Shown: positions 47,447 through 60,212, numbered from the stretch's first letter. The stretch is DNA of 64,000 nucleotides from Schizophyllum amplum (GCA_007026445.1 VDMD01000001.1:620001-684000); one strand, 5' to 3'. Program-made: numbers and translations. The notes: generated by a model not told the origin, from the letters alone.

Positions 47447-48408
47447 TCATGCGCCTATCGGAGTCGGTGGGACTCTTGCATCAACGACGACACCGACACC
47501 TGCCACACCGGCGAAGAGCGTGTATAGCGGAGTGAAAATACGAAGGTGCTGCTAAGGGAATCGAAGTTATATTGGATCGGCGCGTCGCATAAACGCAGCA
47601 GGGTGTGTCCGCTCCGTAAACGCGTGCCCATATCGCCCGACGCCCACTCACTTCTCCAGATCCAACACGCTCTGCCGCACGAAAGCCCTCGTCGTGGGAT
47701 CGTCCGCTGGCTTCGCCCACCGTCGCACCACATTCACCAGCCCGTGCTCCATCCCGCGCATCAGAAGCGCCTCCCGCTGCCACATCCCCGTCGTCCACAC
47801 CGCCAGCGGGCCCTTCATCCGTCGCGCCATCACGACGTCGGTGAAGACGCGGTCGCCCACGACCACGAGCTCGTCGTCGCGCACGGGGTTTGGCAGAGAG
47901 GCGAAGTACGCGCGGATGTCGGCGATGCAGGAGTAGGAGGGCTTGTAGGAGGTGTGACAAAGGACGGGGACGCCGAGCGCGTGACCGACGGCCTCGGCCT
48001 GGATGGCGCCCGCGTCTTGCTGTCGCGTGCCGGCGGAATTGGAGACTACGAGGACGTGGTCAGGCCCGAAGGCGGCGCGACATTCGGCCCATGCGTCCTG
48101 CGCAAGAAAAGTCAGAGTCTGAGTACGAGGATGTTGAGCTGCTACGCACCTGGAGCTCCGGGACGAGGTGGTCCTTGTGGGGGATAGTTAGGCAATTATC
48201 CTTGTCAAAGACAGCGCCGCGGTAGCCTGCGCGTCGGAGGGCGTGAAAGTCAAGCTGGCGAATGTCTTCCTACGAGTAGTACTTTGAGAACTTCATAAGC
48301 CTAACGCCAGCATTCGACTGCACCTTTGATGGCTATAGAAGGAAGCACGAGTCGTGGGTTTACGAGCAAGTGGAAGGGCACGAGGAGACCTGGTATGTTG
48401 AGAGGCAT
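47447..48408 (-). CDS. GEP4: Mitochondrial phosphatidylglycerophosphate phosphatase
   Basis: A HAD-superfamily phosphatase that dephosphorylates phosphatidylglycerophosphate in cardiolipin synthesis, at the matrix side of the inner mitochondrial membrane in yeast. Exon 1 reads MPLNIPGLLVPFHLLVNPRL and VLPSIAIK. Exon 2 has EDIRQLDFHALRRAGYRGAV, then FDKDNCLTIPHKDHLVPELQ with the catalytic DKDN motif. Exon 3 has VLVVSNSAGT, CHTSYKPSYSC and VVVGDRVFTDVVMARRM (the HAD motif with the last Asp pair). The match to the family covers nearly the whole length. The last exon after DLEK is uncertain: one frame ends at 47455 and a more hydrophobic one at 47447, and neither is clearly family-like. Confidence 0.88.
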
Positions 48409-49124
48409 GGCGGCGTCTGCTGCAGGTCCGCGAGAGGCAGACCTAGTCGGAGGACGGTGGGCAGGGCGAGCAAGACGCGACGGCGGGTGCGGCTGGCAGT
48501 TGACCGTAAGACGCGAGGCGCGATGCGCCCCCCCTCGATCGAACTTCCACTTTAGGTTATTTGTGGCGCGCCATTCTGGTCAGGCACCACCGTGATCCAT
48601 GTTGAACTTCAACTTGTTCTCATCTTCCAGGTTAATGTTCTTACCACAGTGTCTTTCTCATTCCTACCACTGCCAGCAATGCAAAGCGCGCTGCCTGGAC
48701 TGCTGTGTACCGATTCTGCGCCAGCTTCCTCGCGTCCAGAAATTCAGGTCGCTGTGCCTGGCGCACGTGTATTATGGCGCTGTTACCCCGGCCGGAGCCC
48801 GCCCTTTTTCACTTCAATAGAAAGCGCAGATCGCTTTCTCAGGAGCGCGAAGTAGCCGGCTTGTCACAAACGGCCATTGCAGCAGCGTAGGACGCCGACG
48901 ATCTTCACTTACACGACGGACGACCAGCCAGCTCGGTGCTCAGCGCTCTCATCTCGTTCCAGAGAGAGTCCAGTGCGTATATATGCACCCCGTTTCCCAA
49001 GACCATATACTGATATGCGCAGCAGCGTCAGACGACTGCCTTCCACGACAATAGCAGCAGGCGATAAGTCGCCCTGCTTCCACTCATTTTCCAGACGCTC
49101 CTTGCACCCTACCGTCGCTTCGCC
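48409..49124. promoter_or_regulatory. Shared divergent promoter region
   Basis: Separates GEP4 (minus) from the gene at 49125 (plus). Small frames within (48592-48890) are not convincing genes. Confidence 0.4.
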
Positions 49125-50401
49125 ATGTTCACGCCACCGCCCTCACCCCTCCCTGGCCAGGGCGAGCCAAGCCCGATTGACCGGCTGCGCGCACCCGCGC
49201 CTGCTGGTCCTTCAGAGAAACTGGCGCCTCCGACGTCCCTTCCTCCACCCCCATCATCGTCCTCCTCCTCCCCCGATGAGAAGCGCCGGATAGGCAAGCG
49301 AATACGATGGACAGCGCTCGTCATCCCTCTCCTGCTCATCCTGATCACCGCGTCCACGCGCTACATCACCCACCCCGCCGCCTTCGACGTCCTCGCCGGT
49401 CCCTCTGACTCTGTCTGGGCTGACCTCACCCACTGGGCGCCACATAAACGCCACCCGCAGAACGATGACGCAGGAGGTTCGACGAGCGTCGTCAGCGTGG
49501 CCGACACCGCGTCGCTCACCACCGAGTCCCTCGCTATCCAGTCCACCTTTGCCTCCGATCCTACCACGGCCCCCACGGCGACCTCGACCGCGGTGCCGAC
49601 CGTGCCCGCCAACCCGGTCCTCCCGACGCCCTTCCCGCAGCCGTTCGACTCGGACATCACGCAGAACTACTCGAGCGTCTCCTGCTTCAACCTCTTCAAC
49701 AACATGACGAACACGGAGCCGTTCCGCCGCTGCCGCGCATTCTCGCTCCTGTGGCAGAGTAGCAGCGCGTTCATCAGCGCGCAGACGAACGCGACGCTGA
49801 TGAACACGCTCGTGTGGGGCACGTGCAATACGCCGCTCGACGCAAATACGTGCTCGGCGAATATGGCGTGGTTTGCGGGCGAGCTGGAGAGCGCGTGCGC
49901 CGCGGATCTGCTGGATGGGAATGCGAGAGTTACGGAGACCCTCACAGGTGCGCCACGAAGTACCCGCAAATTGGTTTATCTGATCCTGACATACTTATTG
50001 TAGCTATCCGCGCGTACGACGTGATGCGCGAAGCAGCATGCCTCGTCGACGAGACCACGAACGCGTACTGCTTCGTGAACGCCGTCTCGGGCACCAACTC
50101 CGCAGACCAGTACGCATATAACCTGCCGCTCGGCCTCGCCATGCCCACCGCGGCGGAGCCAACGTGCAGCACCTGCGTACAAGACATCTTGGGCCTCTAC
50201 GCGGATGCGCTCCAGAATGGCACGGCGACGCTGGACGGGCTGCGGTCTACATATGAGGACGCAGTCGATCTGACGAACCAGAAGTGCGGGCCGTCGTACG
50301 CGACTGCCATCGTCACGAATGAGAACGGCGCGCCGCCAAGGTGGAGGCGGTCCGCGGCTTCGCTTGCAGTCCTGGCCGTCGCGATCGCCACCTTGCTATG
50401 A
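49125..50401 (+). CDS. DUF7729-like membrane/surface protein
   Basis: Two exons. A Pro/Ser-rich N-terminus is followed by one membrane helix at about residues 65-79 (WTALVIPLLLILITA), a Ser/Thr/Pro-rich stalk and a cysteine-rich domain. The domain shows PFPQPFDSDITQNYSSVSCF, FRRCRAFSLLWQSSSAFIS, TLVWGTCNTPLDANTCSANM, then after the intron (about 49948-50004) AIRAYDVMREAACLVDETTN, AYCFVNAV and CSTCVQDILGLYADAL. Cysteine spacing fits the fungal DUF7729 domain. The C-terminus is hydrophobic (SLAVLAVAIATLL), which may act as a second anchor or a lipid-anchor signal. Several N-glycosylation motifs (NYS, NMT, NAT, NGT) support an extracytoplasmic domain. Function is unknown. Confidence 0.75.
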
Positions 50402-50460
50402 CGAAAGCGCTCGCCGCCTTGCTATGACGGACGCTCTCGCCGCCCCGCTATAACAGACGA
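50383..50460. repeat. 26-base tandem repeat spanning the stop codon
   Basis: Three diverged copies of about 26 bases (core CTCGCCGCCTTGCTATGACG) cover the last codons and stop of the DUF7729-like gene and continue into its 3' flank. The stop codon lies in the CTATGA part of the first unit. Confidence 0.7.
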
Positions 50461-51736
50461 CTTCCTATCCCACCATCCCCACCACATTCACCCACCCTCT
50501 ACCCTACCCTACCCCCTCCTTTTCCCCTCCACCACCGCTCTCCCCCTCCACCACCGCCCTCCCCCCTCCACCACCGCCCTCCCCCTCCGACCTTCCTGTC
50601 GCATCACGCGTGTTGTATTTCCTGTCGATTTTGCTTTTGTATCGCTTGTTGTTCTTACCATCGGCAGCTTGACTGCCACCTTACTCGCCTGGCCGCTTAA
50701 GTTACTCGCCTAGCCGCTTACTCATCGTTTGGCTTTTGTCACTTGCTCGCCACTTGCCACCTATCACTTACTTACTCACCTACCTTCGGCGCCGTAGATA
50801 TTGGATGGACACTACTTATATATTTACGTACGCATATCCCTACTTACCATTCGCATATCTCTACCATTCGCGTATTTTGCACCCCCTTCAAAGCTTCACC
50901 CTTCGCTCTCCTTCCCAGGGTTTTTGTTGTTCTATCTATGATGGGCACACGGGGTCGTGCGTGGCGGCTGAGGATGGACAAATGCAATGAAGTATTGAAC
51001 GAGTATCAGGGGACTCATAGTATATGTGATCTATGCGTAGGCCAGAAGGCGTTCCCTTCGTAAGTAATGTGAGTGACTCAGTGAGTAGATCAGCAGCTGC
51101 AGCTCAGTGGGGCCTGGATTAGCTGGTGGATTTGGAGCGAACGCAAGAGAGAAGTGAGAGTTTAATCAAGATTTCCTGCTCTGTGGGTTGAGGTTGAGGT
51201 CGAACGTTGACATTGAGTATGAGGGTGAACAAGGTGAGTGAGTCAGTGGCCATCCGTAGACTACGGACGCAAGGTAGACTTTCGCAAGTCCGAGCGCGTC
51301 TCCTTAATCACACCGGTTTGCACAATGTCATTTTATCAAGACAGATTTAGTTATAGGGTCAACGGACGAGGAAGAACGGTAAGTACAAGGGATATAGGGT
51401 ACAGATTCGGTGGCATGACAAGGCAGAGATATTCGAGCAGAATTCAGTAGTAGTAAGTTGAAGCATACGTACAGTACAGAGAGCGCTTGGGAGACGAGGG
51501 ACGACCCGGCGCGTCGAGGGATGTGAGTCTGGTAGCTACTTGATAGCTAATTGGTAGGTTGTGGGAGTGGATAGGATGTGAGGGAAGTCACGATGGTTCG
51601 ATATCAAGTAACGATGAAGCTGGAACGAAACGCGGTTGGTACAAGCTGGCCGTACAGTGAGAGTGTGCGAGCATCGACCGGGGAGGGCGCTCAGCAACTC
51701 TCATAATAGGGCGCTCAGTACGAGACCTCGTGGCGC
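50461..51736. other. Long pyrimidine-rich, gene-free stretch
   Basis: At about 50518-50590 an imperfect 20-base unit, CTCCCCCTCCACCACCGCCC, occurs three times. A near-duplicate ACTCGCCTRGCCGCTTA occurs at about 50684 and 50706. The remainder, to 51736, has no convincing reading frame. Confidence 0.6.
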
Positions 51737-52654
51737 TCAGCATGTGTTCTTGGCCCGTCCTACGTGACTGGAGGCTCGGGACTGCGAGCGTTCGAGTAGC
51801 GCGGTGGGCTTGCCCGGCGCGAGGGTCGCCGAGGAGCACAGTTTGGGTGACTTCACCGCGTCGGCGGTGAGACGGGGGATCTTGGAAGGGACAGCAGCGC
51901 GGTTAGACTGGAGTGGCGCGGGCTGAGCTTGGGGAGGCGCTTGAATGGCCTGCAGCGGCGCGCGGGAGGTCTTCGACAGGGCGTGACGTGGAACGGTAGG
52001 AGAGTCCGGCGGCGTCATGGGCGCCTGTGGCTCGCGCTTGTTGAAGTACGATGAGGTGGGAGTGGCAAGGCAGATCGGAGCAGGTTTGGCAGCAACAACA
52101 ACGGACACGGCGGCAAGCAGGCTGTCTGACTCGGATCCAGGCGAGGCGGGCGGCGTAGGCAGCTGCATGACTGGAGTAGGCGGGGCGCGGAGGGCGGCGA
52201 GGGCGGGGTTCTTCTCGTAGAAGGCACGCAGGGCGTTATCCTCCGCAGCCTTCTGCGCACGCACGCCCTCCATAACCTGCGCCGGAGAAGGTGTGGCACG
52301 AGGTTTCTCGGTCTTCTCGTGGGCGGCGCGGAGGACGGTGCTGGCGACGGTCAGGAAGCCGTCGAAGGCGGTGCGGCGGTGTTTCTTGGTGGGGCGCGAG
52401 GTGACGAGGCGGAGGTGGCGGGGAAGATATAGAGGGCAGGGCTCGGCGCAGCCGATGCTGGCGTATGTGTAGAACTCCTCGGCAGGGCGGTCGACGGCAT
52501 CGAAGGACGCGGGCGTGTTGTAGGCGAGCGTGAAGAGCGCGTCGATCTCGGTCTGCGAGGAATGGTCAGCAAGACTGTTATTGACGATGTGTGGCAGTCG
52601 CACCTTGAACATCGTTGCCGATGGCTGGGCTGGGTAGGCGAAGGTGGTGGACAT
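51737..52654 (-). CDS. Orphan disordered protein
   Basis: A single exon of 305 residues. An ordered N-terminal third contains MFKVRLPHIVNNSLADHSSQ, TEIDALFTLAYNTPASFDAV and PLYLPRHLRLVTSRPTKKHR. The rest is Ala/Pro-rich and disordered, with PPTPVMQLPTPPASPGSESD and TPPDSPTVPRHALSK, which resemble proline-directed phosphorylation sites. No family is recognised. Composition and the basic motif suggest a regulatory or nuclear protein; this is an inference. It is divergent from TRAPPC11. Confidence 0.65.
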   Translation of the reverse strand: MSTTFAYPAQPSATMFKVRLPHIVNNSLADHSSQTEIDALFTLAYNTPASFDAVDRPAEEFYTYASIGCAEPCPLYLPRHLRLVTSRPTKKHRRTAFDGFLTVASTVLRAAHEKTEKPRATPSPAQVMEGVRAQKAAEDNALRAFYEKNPALAALRAPPTPVMQLPTPPASPGSESDSLLAAVSVVVAAKPAPICLATPTSSYFNKREPQAPMTPPDSPTVPRHALSKTSRAPLQAIQAPPQAQPAPLQSNRAAVPSKIPRLTADAVKSPKLCSSATLAPGKPTALLERSQSRASSHVGRAKNTC

Positions 52655-53440
52655 GGTTGGTTGAGTGGCGCGGGCTTGCTCGCTGGGCTTGAGATGACTC
52701 GCAGGGAATGGAGAGAGATGGTGGTTGGGATGAGAGTCAAGTTGATGACAGGTTGGCCACGCTCCACATTTTATAGTAGTCTCACCTGGACCGTCGGCTA
52801 CAGCCGACTGCCAAACTGGGAAGACAATGGACCCCCCGCGCCATCAATGCTGGCCATTCATGATGATTCGGCCACGTGCGTGGTTCGATTTGAAAGCGTT
52901 GACCTTGCGATATATCCCCCCTCGAAGACCTGCGCAAACTATCTTTCGGAAGACCGTCCTCTGCGATCCTTGAGATAGCTCGCGCTGGATTATTCTGGTA
53001 TGCCGCGTACCTCAATGTCACGTTCGCTTCAGGACTCTGTCGCCAAGTCGACAGGTCTCCGGTCACTGAGCTCTTTGTTCGTGTCTTCCGAGTGCCGCCG
53101 AGTCGACCGGAGTCACAGACGACATGCCGAGGCCTCGGATGTGCAGAGCACGAGTCTCCTTTGTTCGTAGATCTCGATGATGCTGTCGACTCATTGATGT
53201 CGGCTTAGCATGCGTAGGAATGGAGGATGATGCATGTGCGCGTATGCATGAGGAAACGTATGGCGCCTAGCTTCCAAGTGATGATGCCGCAGAGGGAGAG
53301 GGATTCCAGCGTTGAGGTAGAATATACGAGATGGAGGTTTGCGAAGGGGAACGCGCGCAAGTCAAAGCGGCTCGCCGCCGAACGCGTCTTGCTTCCCGCC
53401 TTCACATAGCGCAGACGCGGCCCGCTGGGCTTTCGACGCC
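52655..53440. promoter_or_regulatory. Divergent intergenic region
   Basis: Lies between the orphan gene (minus) and TRAPPC11 (plus). No coding content is recognised. Confidence 0.4.
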
Positions 53441-56400
53441 ATGAACTCTTATCCTCCGGAGCTGCTCGCGCAGCTGGCGCCTGTGATGTTCGTTGCGGGA
53501 CTGGATGCACCGACGAGTAACGAGCCACCATCATCGTCCTCGCCATCGCCAGCAACCCCACCCCCACCAACGCCCACGAAATCCTCTGACCCGTTCACTG
53601 TGCTCGTTCTTCGCCTGCGAGAAGCCTTGGGAGTGCAACGCAAGGTTGCCATATACCAGCCACCGCCAGAGGCCTCTGCGCGCAAGCCGGCGTCGCAGTT
53701 CCAGATCCAGCTTGTCTCGCGCGACGTGCGGTTCCCCCCGCGCAAGCTTCTCCATCCAGATGATCCCGCGTACGCGAATGCGCACTCTCCGCTGAGCCCG
53801 CTCACGCCTACATCGCCGCTGTACCCGGACGGGCTGATTGCGCCCATCTGGATCCGCAAGCACACAACATTGGTGCCGTCCGTGTTCGTGCTCTTCTTGC
53901 GATTGTACGAGCACCCGTCGACGCAGCCCCAGTCTCCACTTGATTTGGCGCACGTCCACGAGACGGAGCGTGAAAGACACGAAGAGGAGCGCAGACACGA
54001 CGCAGAGCTCTCTGCCGACATCTCTCAACGCAAGAAGAGCACTAACGAGCGGGGAATCAAGCTCACGGTAGTGCTATTGGCCAGCAGAAGGATGCTAGGT
54101 GCGCAGTGCAGCTATATCTACGCTCATTCACTCACAAGACGTAGATGATCCTACGCTGGATAGCCGGTTGACATACATACGAAGAACCAGCGGGCTCGAC
54201 AGCAGGGCAGCCTTGTTTGTGCTCAGTCCCGTTAGCCCAGGAGAACTCCAGGACTTTGTGAAGAGGTGCGCTGCCTGCATGACCGTGGCCTCTGATATGC
54301 ACTGACACCATTCAGTCTCCAACAGGCGCTCTACGAACCCTCCCTGGAATACTACACGAACCACTCGAAGCGCGTCCGCCGCAAGCGCAACCGCCACGCC
54401 TCTCAAGCCCCCATACCCATCAGCCCCCTCGCCACAAGCACGCACGTTATGCGCCCTCTGCGTCCCGAGGGCTGGACCGTCCGCTACGAGTACAAGATGG
54501 CGTGCTTTGCCGAGTTCCGGGGTGAGGGCGAGGTCGCGCTGAAGTGAGGCCGCCCTTCGTGCGTGCGCGACGACGCTTATGCTGCGCTAGACACTACCAG
54601 GACGCGTACTCGACGCTGATCATCATGTTCGGCTCGCCGCTGATCCTGCCCCCGCGCACGAAGCGGTGGGCGGAGGCGAAGGTGCTGGCGGACTGCATCA
54701 ACGTGAAGGTGAGATGGATCTGCGAGTCATTTGTCGGAGGCTGACGACTGGCAGATCGTGAAACTTTATCTGTACAACAGCGAGCACGCCCTTGCGCTCT
54801 CCCATCACAGCAGCCACATCCGCCAGTTCGGCGACTTCTCACGGGGATGGGGAATTGGCGAAGATACCTTCGAATACTGGAGCTGGATTGCGCGACAGTG
54901 CGTCCATTTCGTTCTTAAAACATTTGTGAAGAGCTCACTATCGCTCCAGGCATCGCATCTTCGCCGAGCTTCTAGAGCACGGGACACGCGCTAACCTGCG
55001 CATCCCTGTTCACCGGCCGTCGTTCCCGCTGCAACAACCAGCAGGCTTAGAACCCATGGTTCGCACTCTCGGGATCAACCCTAGCAGCGCGCTACAGCAC
55101 CCGGGTTTCTACTACTACGTCGCTGCCCGCTGCACGGAGCTCCGACGAGAGCGCTTCCTAGACACACTCGGTGCGCTCAGCCCATCTTCAGCTGCAGGCC
55201 CGGGCTTTGCAAACGAGAAGAAGGTCGAGCATCTGGTCATCATCTTGGAGGTGAGTATACGGCCACGGTTGGGCGCGCGTTACGCAGTGCTGACCCGGGA
55301 CACCTTCAGCTGTATACGAAAGCGTACGAGCTGTTCAAGAAGTATACGCCCGCATCGGCGACGCAACCGGGGCGGCAGACACTCTTCATCGCGTACCGCA
55401 TCGCGCAGACGTATCAGACGTCGGGCAAGTTCGACATGGCTGTGCGCTTTTTTGAGCGCATCGCGAAGACCTACCGCCGCGAGCAGTGGGGCGAAATGCT
55501 GCGTCCGCTGCTTACGACGTGGTATGATTGTGCGAAGCTGCTCGGGGATATGGAAATGAGTGTGCGGTTGTTGATGGAGATGCTGGCCCATGGTAAGTCG
55601 ACGGTCCTATGTGTTCTATTTCCGTCGCTGAGCAGACTTCAGGATTGCAGGGCGAGGAGGATGAGGCTCTGGAGGACGTGCTGCTGGCAGTCCTGCAAAG
55701 CACAGTGCCGTCTTCGACAGAGCCTGTGGTCATTGACGCAGCGGATGCTGAGCCTTTGTGTGAGCACAGCATATTGTCCGCATGGCTATTATTTCTCAAT
55801 CGCGCTTCAGTGAAACCGAGCGTCGTCTTTTGGGCTTCCGAGGTCAAGGTCGGCGAGCCAGCGGCCTTCCAGATATCTTTGACTGCATCTCCAACGGCGT
55901 CCATCGCGTCCTTACCGTTTACGAACTTGGAGATACACTTCTCGCAGGACGCCGCTCATCCGCCGCTTATTGTACGCCACGCGGATGACGTCCAGCCTTC
56001 AATGCATGTCGATGTCGGCCGGCTGGTGCCAGGAGAGGCACGAGAGACAATGGCAAACCTGCGCTGGGAGATCGGGGCGACTGTGGTTCTCTCGGGTACC
56101 ATGGCGTCGGATACGCCAGCATCATTGACGGTCAGTCGGTGAAATGCTTCAAGAAGCGAGATGGTATTGACCGTGCAGTGCAGATATCACGACTCGTGCT
56201 AACCATGAAAGAGAGCAGTTGGACGGTACAATTACCCCTCGAGTTATCGACGAAAGCGAGTTCCACCACGCAGGCCAAGTGGTTGAGCTCGATCGAGCCA
56301 TTAAGGTATCTTCCCGTGGAAAGGGAGAACACGACGTCTGTGGCGTGCGTTGCTTTCATTTGTTCTCGATGTCAGTAGGCTCACGTTCCCGTAGCGTTCG

Positions 56401-57926
56401 TCATCGCCCGCACAGTCTGTCCGTCCGCATCGAACAGCATGAGCCCGCGTACATCGATGAGGACTACCCGGTCGTGATTGACGTTACGAATACGTTCGAT
56501 CGCGCGCTTGAGGTGACCCTCGACGTTCTGCTACAGCCTGCAGAGATAGACGACGCTGGTACGCGTTCTGTCGTTCGTCCGCTTGACGAGAGCTGACACG
56601 TCGGGGCAGTGAACACGATCTCGGTGGACGGGCAAGAGTCGACCAGCCTCGTCAAAGGTATAACGTGCGGCGTTCTGGCGCCGGGCGTAAGCGTCGTGAA
56701 GACTCTCCATCTACTCAGCACGGGCGCTCCCGGGGATCGGATATTGGACGTATCGACCCAGTCGCGCGACGTGCCGGACGAGGATGAGGAGCCGGTTGAG
56801 GAGGAAGAGAACGCAGAGGGCGTGGCAGATACGCGGCAAAGGACGGAGCTGCTACACACGCTGGTCGTGCCCACGGTGAACCCTATCCGCGCGTCGTGGG
56901 ACGTGGCGTATGAGCGGTCTTCGACTGCAAATGCACGGCCGGGGCTCGCGGACTTGCGTACGTTCGACGGCGACTTTTGGGACGACAGCGAGGGCGGAGA
57001 GGCGGTCGTGCAGCTTGTGCTGGAGTGCGCGGGTCCGTGGAATTTGGAGATTCTGGCGATGAGGCTGATACGGGAGGTGAGTCGCGTGTGTGGGATTGAC
57101 GAGGCTTGTCTGAGGGCAGCGTTGTAGGATAATCAGCAGGCCAAGATTGTCGAAACGTCGACAGACGTGGTCAGCGAGGATATGTTCCCGGGAGGTCAGT
57201 AAGGTTTCCTCGCTCGGTGAATCATGCTCATGTCAATGAATAGAATATCTCGCTGGCGACGAGATCTGCGACATATGTCGCGTTAGCTTGGCTCCCAGCG
57301 ACAAGTATCATGTCGAGGGTCTCTCGATCCCGGGCCCTGGTCATTATGAGGTGAAGTGGCGAAGGTAAGGCCTCGTTTTTCTTAGTGAATATTACGTATC
57401 TCATGTTCTCCATCTCAGAATATCCGCGTCAGGGGAGAAGGGGCCTGAATCAACAGCCATATTCCGACTGCCAGATCTGCGCCCACCGACAGACGGCCTC
57501 ATCGCGCTGCTTGACGCCCCCGCCGCGGCCCAGCTGCATCAGCCTACCACGATGACGCTGACCGTACGCAACAACCACCCGACCCGCGCAGCGAACGTGC
57601 TCGTTACGCTCGAGCCAGATGCAGCAGATGCGTTCGTCGTGGCGGGCGTGCGCGGCGCGCGCCTCCCAGTGCTGCTGCCCGGCGGAGAGGAACGCGTGCG
57701 GTGGCGTGTGATCCCCATTGCCTGCGGCCTCGTGCGCGCGCCTCGCGTAAGGGTGGTTGACAAGCGACGCGTGGTGGCGGCGCAAGCGGAGGGCGAGGTG
57801 CCCGGTGAGGGGGAGCCGATACGGGTCGTCGACGTGCGATGCGGAGGGAGGACGGAGGACGCGGGGGAGAAGGTGGTGGAGCCTGTCGACGAGGATCAGT
57901 GGCCGAGTGTGAGGGTGTCTCCGTGA
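53441..57926 (+). CDS. TRAPPC11: TRAPP complex subunit TRAPPC11
   Basis: Subunit of the TRAPPII/III-type tethering complexes that activate Rab GTPases in ER-Golgi and autophagy traffic. It starts MNSYPPELLAQLAPVMFVAG, the family N-terminus, but with a long Pro/Ser insert at about residues 24-45. The foie-gras domain follows over many exons: EGWTVRYEYKMACFAEFRGE, HYQDAYSTLIIMFGSP, FGDFSRGWGIGEDTFEYWSW, GFYYYVAARCTELRRERFL, QTYQTSGKFDMAVRFFERIA. The C-terminal gryzun-like part has MTLTVRNNHPTRAANVLVTL and ends DEDQWPSVRVSP. About a dozen introns are visible, for example near 54089-54146, 54545-54596, 54707-54753 and 55595-55645. S. cerevisiae lacks this subunit, while most filamentous fungi keep it. 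Frames between 56100 and 57450 were joined only roughly. Confidence 0.88.
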
Positions 57927-58623
57927 TTGCTGTCGGTGTGGCTCCTGGGCTGTAGGGGGTGCTGCGCTGCACGTTCGCCGCTGCGGGGGGAGATCATCCT
58001 GTGGGCACTAGAATTTGGCAAGAGCGCGTTGGTATAGCGGAAGCCGCAAGCCTCCGCGCGTCCATCGATGCGGCATCATCTACATGATGCTCCCGCCCGG
58101 TATTGGGGTGCATCAAGGTGCATCGAGCTGGACGGCATGGACGATTCCGTAGCTCCTTTTGCTGGACTTTGTCCCCGCTTTTTTTACGAATTTGCCAACC
58201 GCTTTTCGGCGATTTGACATGTGTATCGTCTTTCCCACAAGCATTGCACTATGTTCCGACCGCCAATGGCCGCTACCGTCGGTAGCTGGTCGTCGCTGGC
58301 GATGCTCGAAACTGGATGCCTTGCATGTCCTTGTTGTCATGGACCCGGTGCAATGTCTTTCCTGCTCTTCCTTCCCGAAACGATGGGTGAATTCAGGGTG
58401 AATTCACCGGTTGTCGGCTTCTCAAGCACATGGAATGCACGTGTGTGGACGGAAGCAAAACCTCGTTCCCCGAATCAGCACGCGTTTGCAAACCCAAAAT
58501 CTTGAGGGTCCCGGTGTTTTGCAAGTCTTGTCTCCTACCATCATTGCCGCTCCTTCAAGTCGCTCCTAGTACGCGTTTTGCTCGCGCTCCTGGGTTGCCT
58601 ACCGTGCCGCCGTCTTCACCGCC
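57927..58623. other. Intergenic stretch
   Basis: 3' flank of TRAPPC11 and promoter of the gene at 58624. A duplicated GGGTGAATTCA(C/G) string lies near 58385-58405. No gene is seen. Confidence 0.35.
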
Positions 58624-59536
58624 ATGGACTCTACTGGAGGCTGCCCCGAGTCGCTGGAGAAGGTGCGCGTCACGTCGCACGCCGTACGACGCAATACTCA
58701 TTTCTTTATAGCTCTTCCAGCAATTAGAGTTGGAGAGCGAGCGACGCGCGAAGGCAGAGCCCCGCGTCCGCGATGACCCCTCGTCGTCGGAGGTGAAGAC
58801 CATGGGCCTGCGCCAGGAGCCTTCCGACAGCAGTCTGAGAACCAAGCGGACTCGTCGGAGGGGCAGCGTCTCCATCACGCGCTTTGGTCAGGTACGCTCC
58901 CTCCTGTCTACCGTTCATCGGTGCCTGGCCGTTCATAACCCACCCTTACCTCGTACTCAGCTGCATGACGATTACTCGAGCAAGGCGACTAGCCCCGCGG
59001 CGTCGTCAAAGCGGCTCTCTGCGATAATGCCTGAGCGCGAACCACCGTTCTACCAGACCCCCATAGGCGTGCGTGCCCGCATCATATACCAAGAACCTAC
59101 CCTGACCTTAGTCCAGAGCGATAGCAACGCCTCGATCGCTTCTGGCGCGTCCACGGACGCGTCTGACGAGCACCACGTCACGCAGATGCAGCAGATCATG
59201 CCGCGCCAGAACACCATTTCACGCGCCGTCGGCGGGATCATCCCCCGTCGACTCAGTCGCGCGCGTTCTGAGCGCGTAATGGGCCCTCAGGACACCAATC
59301 TTGTCATCGGCGTTTCCGTCTCCGAAGCCACTGTAGAGGCCACCGCGGAAGAAGAGGCCGACATGGACTCTCGAATCGTCGTCCAACGCACTCTGCGCAG
59401 TCAGCCATCACGCCTCAGCATGGCGGAGACTACGCCAGCCAGCAGCGGGTGGGTGAACAAAGCGAAGAACTTCACCTCGAAGTTCAGGCGGAAAAGCTCG
59501 GCGGGAATCCCGACGCTCGAGACCTCATTATCGTGA
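58624..59536 (+). CDS. Orphan Ser/Arg-rich protein
   Basis: Three exons. Exon 1 is MDSTGGCPESLEK, exon 2 starts LFQQLELESERRAKAEPRVR, and exon 3 starts LHDDYSSKATSPAASSKRLS after an intron near 58892-58961. Basic and serine-rich throughout, with a helix at the start and no domain recognised. The string IIYQEPTLTLVQSDS near the middle resembles PLYQKPTLTL in the gene at 60213, so the two may be distant paralogues. The C-terminus is basic: SGWVNKAKNFTSKFRRKSSA. Function is unknown. Confidence 0.55.
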
Positions 59537-60212
59537 ATATCTATCATTCTGGGTCCTGGTTGCTTCCATCTCTGCTCGTCTCAGGCTGTCGTACATGTAT
59601 AGTTCTCATCGTCGGTCTTTCGCGCGTAGGCGCATCTAATAGAAGTGTTGTCCGTGTGGACGACGACTTACAAGGTCATACAATGGTCATCTCGCGTCGC
59701 TGCACTCGGAACTCGAAGGTGAGTTCTCGTCTGCTCAGTTCGCGTCCATACTTGCCACACGCGAGGTTGAGACGAAAAATCTAGCGATTTGTGTTATACG
59801 AGGCTGTCGAGCGTTCATTGAAGGTGGTGTATTGAAGATACTCTGATCTCTGCTTCCAGAGCTCTGCGCGCTGGACAGCCGCTGGAAGACCTTGTGAAGA
59901 ACGCAAAAGGTATATACCGGCTAGACGCTGATGTCAAGCTACCTGAGCTACCAAACGCGATACGCGTTACGGGCGGTAGTCAAGGACTAATGCGCCTTCT
60001 TCGTCCGCCTCGTCCCCGGCATCTTCCAATTGAGGTTTTGTCCTTCTACCACGGCTCTACAACGTCCTACCATTACAGAAAAGGTCTTCCAAGGCTTTAT
60101 ACCGGAGCCATGCACCTGCTATACATACGGGGATCACCGAGCGTGGCGGCGCTAATCCTAGTCGTACAGCCCTGCTTTTAAGCGCCCTTCCACTTCTCTT
60201 CCGACCATGTAG
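59537..60212. other. Possible decayed or partial gene
   Basis: Weak coding potential on the plus strand. One frame has HTMVISRRCTRNSK at about 59680. Another, near 59850-59960, has ALRAGQPLEDLVKN and GIYRLDADVKLPELPNAIRV, and continues to 60181. No consistent join could be made, so I leave it as unresolved. Confidence 0.3.
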
